Below, in pieces: positions 6,027-9,898 of a DNA stretch of 9,898 nucleotides. The position numbers were made by a program, and so were the translations under genes. The stretch is taken from contig CALKWH010000262.1 of NCBI GenBank assembly GCA_938004375.1, positions 1 to 9,898 of the forward strand, read 5' to 3'. Source of the DNA: an uncultured Pseudomonadota bacterium (GTDB lineage: Bacteria > Myxococcota_A > Polyangia > HGW-17). How positions within the stretch are numbered: the first letter of the stretch is position 1; each line of letters opens with the position of its first letter. The notes beneath the pieces are model-generated. The model was given only the letters and a program-made list of their open reading frames with translations, was not told the origin of the DNA and ran no database searches.

Positions 6027-6064
6027 CGGCGCCGACGCAGGCGCCGACGCGCCAGGTGACAAGC
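6018..6064. repeat. 8-bp inverted repeat spanning two divergent -35 boxes, with an internal direct repeat
   Basis: GCTTGTCA (6018-6025) and TGACAAGC (6057-6064) are exact complements 31 bp apart. Each arm contains most of the -35 element of one divergent promoter. Between them GGCGCCGACGC occurs twice (6028-6038 and 6040-6050, 12-bp period). This is a plausible shared operator, or simply the symmetry of two -35 boxes plus chance. Confidence 0.7.
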
Positions 6065-6084
6065 CGGCGTGGGTGGGCTATCCT
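6056..6084 (+). promoter_or_regulatory. sigma70-type promoter of the small lipoprotein-antiporter operon
   Basis: GTGACA (6056-6061, 5/6), a 17-bp spacer and TATCCT (6079-6084, 4/6). Predicted start is near 6091, giving a leader of about 50 nt before the ATG at 6142, which has a good AGGAG. Unlike the divergent phosphoesterase promoter, this one gives a normal leadered transcript. Confidence 0.45.
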
Positions 6085-6141
6085 GCGTCCGCACAAGACG
6101 CTCACATGAGGTGGGCCCAACCGCAACTTAGGAGTATGCGC

Positions 6142-6414
6142 ATGTCCCGTTCCCTGCTGATCCCGATGCTCTCCCCGTCCCTGGTTCTCACCGCCTGCGG
6201 CGGCAAGCAGGACGGCAAGTCCGCCAAGGAGGACGAGCCCGGCCGCGACTGGAGCGCCAAGCCGCTCAAGGCCGTGGACGCAGCCTTCGGCCAGGTGAAG
6301 TTCTCCGTCGAGCTGCCCGAGGGCTTCAAACTCGACAACCAGGGCGGCGTGCCCAACTCCGAATCCACCCGCGCCTGGCTCGGCAGGATCTGCGACAGCC
6401 TGAAACTGAAGTAG
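6142..6414 (+). CDS. small lipoprotein of unknown function (90 aa)
   Basis: Signal peptide with lipobox L16-T-A-C19, then a Gly/Lys/Asp/Glu-rich charged stretch (20-37) and a short folded-looking part ('AFGQVKFSVELPEGFKLDN', 47-65), ending 'ICDSLKLK'. I do not recognise the family. AGGAG at 6130-6134 lies 7 nt before this ATG; an ATG at 6136 is only 1 nt from it and is therefore unlikely. The stop TAG is 3 bp before the antiporter ATG, and the antiporter has no clear ribosome-binding site of its own, so translational coupling is likely. The mature protein is only ~72 aa, and the end looks like the C-terminus of a longer domain; it may be a shortened family member with an internal deletion. 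It could be a periplasmic accessory of the antiporter (inference). Confidence 0.75.
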   Translation: MSRSLLIPMLSPSLVLTACGGKQDGKSAKEDEPGRDWSAKPLKAVDAAFGQVKFSVELPEGFKLDNQGGVPNSESTRAWLGRICDSLKLK

Positions 6415-6417
6415 CCA

Positions 6418-7764
6418 ATGGGCGATTTGACCTTCCTGATCCTCTTCCTCGTGCTCCTCACACTGGCGGCCCTCGTGCCCCAGTTGTTGCGCCGGTTTCA
6501 TATCCCCGCCGTCGTCGCCATGATGGTCACCGGCATGGCCATCGGTGGTCACGGCTTCGACCTGGTCGGGCGCCTCAATACCGCCATGGGGCGTGGCTTC
6601 CCCACCGAGCAGTTGTACACGATCATCGACGCCATGGGGCTCCTGGGACTGGTCTTTCTGATGGCGCTGGCCGGCATGGAGGTCAACCTGCGCATCCTGC
6701 GCACGGAGAAGAAGGCCATCGGCCTTTTGAGCCTCTTCACCTTCGCCATCCCGGCCGCAGCCGGCTACGCGGTGTACGCGGCGTATCAGCCCACCGATTT
6801 CCTGGGATCGTGGGTGTACGCTTCGCTGTTCGCCAGCCACTCGGTCGGCATCGTCTTCCCCGTGATCCGCGAGCTGGACGTGGTGCGCACGCGCTTCGGC
6901 GTCGCGGTCCTGGCCTCCACGGTCATCACCGACCTGCTGAGCCTGATCCTGCTCGCCGTCGTGGTCCAGCTCAAGCGACACGAGGCCGGCGGCCAGGTGC
7001 TCGGCAGCATCAGCGTGTTCGATCAGGTGGATCCGTCACTCTTCGGCGCCTGGTTCATTCCGCTGTTCATCCTGGTCATCGCGCTCTACCTGGTCGTGGC
7101 GGTGTGGGTGCTGCCCGTGGTCCTGCGGCAGATCCTGTCGCGCATCGCCCCGCTGGACGACTCGCGGGTGACCTTCTTCCTGATGATGTTGCTCGTGGTC
7201 GTGTTCGTGGGCGAGCTCATTGGCGTGAGCATCATCGTGGGCGCGTTCGTCGCCGGCATCGCCTTCGTGCGGGTGCCGGCCTTCCACGAGCGCGGCCGCA
7301 TCCTGCACAAGAAGATCGAGGGCATCGGCTACGGCTTCGTGATCCCGTTCCTGTTCCTCTCCATCGGCATGAAGAGCGACCTGTCCATCCTGGCCGAGGC
7401 CCCGGAGAACCTCATGATCACGCTGCTCACCGTGGTCGGCCTTGTGGGCTCCAAGGTGTTCTCGGGCTGGGCGGGCCTGCGCCTGGCGGGCTTCACCCAC
7501 AAGAAGTCGCTGTGCGCGGGGCTGATGACCGTTCCCCAGTTGTCGGCCACCCTCGCCGCAGCGGCCGTCGCCCTCGAGCTGGATCTGCTCTCCCCCGTGT
7601 TCTTCAACGCCATCGTCGTGCTGTCCATCGTGACGACGATCCCGGTGCCCGTGCTGGTCCGTTTGCTGATCGTGAAGGGGCGCATCCAGTTCGACGCGGT
7701 GGAGGACCAGTTGGCGGTCCAGGCGCCGGAGGAGCAGGCCGAGCCGGAAGAGGAGCTATTGTAG
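6418..7764 (+). CDS. CPA2-type cation/proton antiporter
   Basis: 448 aa, almost entirely hydrophobic, with about 12-13 predicted membrane segments. This matches the Na+/H+ exchanger-domain core of CPA2 (Kef/NapA-like) transporters. Visible features are 'HIPAVVAMMVTGM' (28-40), typical of the first segments; 'MGLLGLVFLMALAGMEVN' (73-90); 'SVGIVFPVI' (142-150); the unwound-helix region 'ASTVITDLLSLILLAVV' (166-182); 'GAFVAGIAFV' (275-284); and 'GFVIPFLFLSIGMKSDL' (306-322). At the ion-binding pair it has T171-D172, where characterised antiporters carry Asp-Asp or Asn-Asp. No TrkA-N/RCK regulatory domain follows; the C-terminus is a short acidic tail (427-448). It sits in the inner membrane, exchanging Na+ or K+ for H+ (the ion cannot be told). 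It is coupled to the small lipoprotein gene upstream and ends at a hairpin before the convergent FHA gene. Confidence 0.92.
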   Translation: MGDLTFLILFLVLLTLAALVPQLLRRFHIPAVVAMMVTGMAIGGHGFDLVGRLNTAMGRGFPTEQLYTIIDAMGLLGLVFLMALAGMEVNLRILRTEKKAIGLLSLFTFAIPAAAGYAVYAAYQPTDFLGSWVYASLFASHSVGIVFPVIRELDVVRTRFGVAVLASTVITDLLSLILLAVVVQLKRHEAGGQVLGSISVFDQVDPSLFGAWFIPLFILVIALYLVVAVWVLPVVLRQILSRIAPLDDSRVTFFLMMLLVVVFVGELIGVSIIVGAFVAGIAFVRVPAFHERGRILHKKIEGIGYGFVIPFLFLSIGMKSDLSILAEAPENLMITLLTVVGLVGSKVFSGWAGLRLAGFTHKKSLCAGLMTVPQLSATLAAAAVALELDLLSPVFFNAIVVLSIVTTIPVPVLVRLLIVKGRIQFDAVEDQLAVQAPEEQAEPEEELL

Positions 7765-7769
7765 TCGAC

Positions 7770-7792
7770 GGGACGCCCTTTTGCGGTGTCCC
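7770..7792. terminator. hairpin between convergent antiporter and FHA genes
   Basis: GGGACGCC (7770-7777) and GGTGTCCC (7785-7792) form an 8-bp stem with one G-T pair and a 7-nt loop containing TTTT. It starts 5 bases after the antiporter stop, and its last base is the final base of the FHA stop codon. Only a short 'TATTTG' follows on the plus strand. It could end transcription from both sides; the T-tract is weak. Confidence 0.55.
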
Positions 7793-9060
7793 TATTTGCC
7801 CATCAATTGATTGATGTACTGCTGGAAGTGCTTGGCGAGCTCGGCCTTGGGGGCGTTGCGCAGCTGCTGCAGGTCGAAGAGGAAGTCGATCTTCTTGTCG
7901 AACTTGAACAGCGAGGTCTTCTCGACCTCCATCTTGATCGACAGGTTCGCGCCGAGGTACTCGATGTCGAGGTTGATGTCCGAGACCCCCCACTGGCTGC
8001 GCAGCTGGGGCGGCGGCTGGAACTTGCCGTAGTAGCGCTGGCCCATGGGATAGGGATCGAGCTCGACGATGCGGTAGTCCAGCGCGCCCAGGGCGTCGCG
8101 GACCTGCTCGAGGTCGACGTTCTTCATCATGATCGGGCTCGAAGCCTCGATATCGAAGCCCCAGTTGATGTCGACGTAGCCGCGCAGCTCCCAGTTCACG
8201 TCGCGGCCGGTGACCGCGGTGCCGGGGGGCACGCGCAGCTGGAAGGGCATGGGCAGCACGTCGCCCTTGTGGGTCTTCCACGGACCCTGGCGCACGAGCA
8301 TGCGATCCCACACGTGGCCGTTCTTGGGGCCTTTTTTGTGGTACTCGACGAGCTCGATGGTGATGAAGTTGATCGTCTCGTTGTCCAGCGCGGTGTACTC
8401 GACGTAGCCGTCGATGACCGCGTTGTTGGCGAAGGTGTCGACCTTGAGCGCGATGAGCAGCGCGCCGTTGTTGTTGGAGCCCTGACGGCGGTAGGCGTAC
8501 TCGGCCGGCAGCGGAGCGGCCTTGCCGCCCAGACCGACGATCTCGGCGTTCGTGGGCGCGGCCGCGGGGGCCACGGCCACCGGCATGGAGGTGACGGCGC
8601 CGGGCTGGAACTGCGGACCCGCCGACTGGGCCTGGTAGCCGGTGGGCAGGCGCTGGGGCTGGGCCTCGAAGGCCGCGCGCTGCTGCATGTACTGCTGCAG
8701 GGCCTCGGGGGGCGCCGCGAACATGGTCTTCTGGCCGCCGTCGTCGTAGGCCGGGGCGGCCTGCTCCTGCGTCACGCCGACGTACAGGGGCACGCGGCCG
8801 ATATAAATCTGCTGGCCCGGCGCGATGGGGACCGGCAGGCGGCGCACGGGGACGCCGTTGACCCAGGTGCCGTTCGAGGACCCCAGGTCGGTGAGGTAGA
8901 CGTGGCCCTGGTCCACGAACAACTCGGCGTGTTGCCGGGAGACGCTGGGATCGTCGGTGTGGAGCGCGCACAGTTTCGCGTCGCGGCCGATGTACAGGCG
9001 CGGCTTCTGAGGATCGAGGACCACCTGGGTCTGATCGAAGGTCAAATACATCTGGGTCAT
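7792..9060 (-). CDS. FHA-domain protein with arrestin/Spo0M-like domain
   Basis: 422 aa, cytoplasmic (no signal peptide). Residues ~1-97 are a forkhead-associated domain with its phospho-threonine pocket intact: GRD (25-27), S41-R-x-H44 and 'GSSNGTWVNG' (60-69). A disordered Ala/Pro/Gln linker (98-190) contains 'DDGGQKTMFAAP' (106-117), an acidic Thr-containing peptide that could be a kinase target. Residues ~199-310 resemble the arrestin-like beta-sandwich of Spo0M-type proteins ('GALLIALKVDTFANNAVIDGYVEY', 'ITIELVEYHKK', 'LPFQLRVPPG', 'WELRGYVDI'), by eye. Residues ~320-422 are a further beta/alpha region ending in a helix and are not recognised. The start at 9060 is firm: AGAGGA lies 7 nt before the ATG. 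Likely a phospho-dependent scaffold reading Ser/Thr-kinase signals, which are abundant in Myxococcota. No kinase gene is in the window. It is monocistronic and convergent with the antiporter. Confidence 0.88.
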   Translation of the reverse strand: MTQMYLTFDQTQVVLDPQKPRLYIGRDAKLCALHTDDPSVSRQHAELFVDQGHVYLTDLGSSNGTWVNGVPVRRLPVPIAPGQQIYIGRVPLYVGVTQEQAAPAYDDGGQKTMFAAPPEALQQYMQQRAAFEAQPQRLPTGYQAQSAGPQFQPGAVTSMPVAVAPAAAPTNAEIVGLGGKAAPLPAEYAYRRQGSNNNGALLIALKVDTFANNAVIDGYVEYTALDNETINFITIELVEYHKKGPKNGHVWDRMLVRQGPWKTHKGDVLPMPFQLRVPPGTAVTGRDVNWELRGYVDINWGFDIEASSPIMMKNVDLEQVRDALGALDYRIVELDPYPMGQRYYGKFQPPPQLRSQWGVSDINLDIEYLGANLSIKMEVEKTSLFKFDKKIDFLFDLQQLRNAPKAELAKHFQQYINQLMGK

Positions 9061-9150
9061 GGATGTTTCCTCTGGTGACAACCGGTGAAGGGTTTTCGGA
9101 CTCCTGACCGGACCATCAATCCACATTCCTCGAAAAAGGCAAGCTGATTT

Positions 9151-9217
9151 TCCGGTTTCGATTTGCGGGATGAAGGGAAATCCGGTTGTTCCGAAAGGTC
9201 GAACGTGATAAACCGGA
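9151..9217. repeat. three TCCGGTT boxes at 30-bp spacing in a divergent intergenic region
   Basis: TCCGGTT occurs at 9151-9157 and 9181-9187, and its inverse AACCGGA at 9211-9217; start-to-start distances are exactly 30 bp. They lie in the 186-bp gap between the divergent FHA and GH114 genes, just upstream of the GH114 ribosome-binding site. A near-copy (GACCGGA) is at 9106-9112. This is a possible operator array. No convincing -35/-10 pair was found in the gap; the best is a weak TTGTTC (9186-9191)/GATAAA (9207-9212) with a short 15-bp spacer. Confidence 0.4.
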
Positions 9218-9246
9218 CAGTGGGCGAAGAAGCCCCGGAGGAAGCT

Positions 9247-9898
9247 ATGAAGACCGGCACCATCCTGTGTTGCGCGTGGATCTGGTGGCTCACCGCCTGT
9301 GACGACGGCGGCGCCACGAACAACGTCAACAACGTGAACAACGTGAACAATGTGAACAACGTCAACAACGTCAACAACGTCAACAACATCAACAACATCA
9401 ACAACCAGCAGCCGTGGGTGCCGGCCGCGGGGACCTCCTGGCAGTGGCAGCTCTCGGACTATCCGGTGGACACGACCGTGGACGTGGCGGTCTACGACGT
9501 GGACCTGGTCGAAGTCTCCGACGCGACCCTGGTCGCGCTGCGAAGCGCCGGCCGCCGGATCGTCTGCTATTTTTCGGCGGGCTCATACGAGGACTGGCGG
9601 GACGACGCCGACGCGTTCGACCCCGCGGATATCGGGCAGCCGCTCGACGGCTGGCCCGGCGAGTACTGGCTCGACGTGCGCTCGACGACCCTGCGCACGG
9701 TGCTCTCGGCGCGCCTGGACCGCGCCGTCGCCCGCGGCTGCGACGCCGTGGAGCCCGACAACGTGGACGGCTACCTCAACGACACCGGATTCGACCTGAC
9801 CGAGGCCGACCAGCTCGCCTTCAACCGCTGGCCCGCCACCGAAGCCCACGCCCGCCGGCTCCCGGTCGGGCTCAAGAACTTCCCCGAGCTCGCCGCCA
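9247..9898 (+). CDS. GH114-type glycosidase lipoprotein (endo-alpha-1,4-polygalactosaminidase family), 3' partial
   Basis: 217 codons are visible and the frame is still open at the window end. The signal peptide ends in lipobox L15-T-A-C18, then Asp-Asp-Gly-Gly, then ten Asn-Asn pairs with V/I between them (25-53). From residue ~57 the sequence follows the GH114 TIM-barrel family: 'WQWQLSDYPVD' (65-75), 'VYDVDLVEV', 'RIVCYFSAGSYEDWRDDA' (104-121), 'GWPGEYWLDVR' (135-145), 'GCDAVEPDNVDGY' (164-176), 'FDLTEADQLAFNRW' (182-195) and 'LPVGLKN' (205-211). The acidic residues E169, D171 and D174 lie in the best-conserved loop. Known family members cut galactosaminogalactan-type polysaccharides; as a lipoprotein it probably acts at the cell surface on own or foreign exopolysaccharide (inference). 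GGAGG sits 5 nt before the ATG, so unlike the other two (NNX)n lipoproteins this one is not leaderless. The C-terminal part of the barrel is outside the window. Confidence 0.92.
   Translation, partial: MKTGTILCCAWIWWLTACDDGGATNNVNNVNNVNNVNNVNNVNNVNNINNINNQQPWVPAAGTSWQWQLSDYPVDTTVDVAVYDVDLVEVSDATLVALRSAGRRIVCYFSAGSYEDWRDDADAFDPADIGQPLDGWPGEYWLDVRSTTLRTVLSARLDRAVARGCDAVEPDNVDGYLNDTGFDLTEADQLAFNRWPATEAHARRLPVGLKNFPELAA
9319..9405 (+). repeat. 9-bp tandem repeat coding Asn-Asn-X (10 pairs)
   Basis: Ten Asn-Asn pairs are separated by GTC/GTG (seven) and ATC (two). Nineteen of twenty Asn codons are AAC; the single AAT is at 9349-9351. Val dominates here, whereas the phosphoesterase array uses only Ala/Thr, so the arrays seem to have expanded separately. 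Confidence 0.95.

Noticed and set aside
4579..6141. Long plus-strand open frame running into the small lipoprotein
   Set aside because: It is antisense to the phosphoesterase, with Gly/Val/Arg-rich composition and valine-glycine runs that are the complement of the Asn repeat. Only its last 90 codons are a real gene with their own ribosome-binding site and signal peptide.
5992..6981. 330-residue in-frame upstream extension of the phosphoesterase frame on the minus strand
   Set aside because: It overlaps the antisense of the small lipoprotein and antiporter genes, is His/Gln/Asp-rich as expected for a shadow frame, and would bury the signal peptide.

Overview
This is one end of a GC-rich (roughly two-thirds G+C by eye) bacterial contig. 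Its first 46 bases are leftover Illumina P7/read-2 adapter, so it comes from a draft assembly, probably metagenomic. Several features point to Myxococcota or a related former deltaproteobacterial lineage: a DUF4388 (PATAN-like) protein, an FHA protein with a long Ala/Pro/Gln linker, and three lipoproteins that follow the lipid-modified Cys with Asp-Asp-Gly-Gly and then an (Asn-Asn-X)n spacer. No rRNA or marker gene is present, so the genus cannot be named. Rubrerythrin suggests at least partly anaerobic or microaerophilic life.

Layout. 47-1305 (+) is a 5'-truncated DUF4388 signalling protein. 1361-1558 (+) holds a promoter followed by tRNA-Pro(TGG) and tRNA-Arg(TCT). 1579-5991 (-) reads right to left as a three-domain secreted metallophosphoesterase lipoprotein, a ZU5-like lipoprotein, rubrerythrin, and a SagB/ThcOx-type nitroreductase; the last two are tightly coupled. 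5992-6141 is a divergent promoter region with a symmetric inverted repeat. 6142-7764 (+) is a 90-aa lipoprotein coupled to a CPA2-type cation/proton antiporter. A hairpin separates it from the convergent FHA/arrestin-like gene at 7792-9060 (-). After a 186-bp divergent intergenic region, a GH114-type glycosidase lipoprotein starts at 9247 (+) and runs off the window.

Functional picture. Three surface or periplasmic lipoproteins (phosphoesterase, ZU5-like protein, GH114 glycosidase) share one secretion-plus-spacer cassette on unrelated bodies. Rubrerythrin and the nitroreductase form a redox/oxidative-stress pair. The antiporter pair handles cations, and the FHA and DUF4388 proteins are signalling or scaffold components.

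The most unusual observations are two lipoprotein genes whose good sigma70-like promoters place transcription start on the A of the ATG (predicted leaderless mRNAs), the 9-bp in-frame repeat arrays behind the lipoprotein spacers, mutually exclusive hairpins formed by a duplicated gene end before rubrerythrin, and an inverted repeat joining two divergent -35 boxes. I see no mobile element, CRISPR array or obvious defence system.
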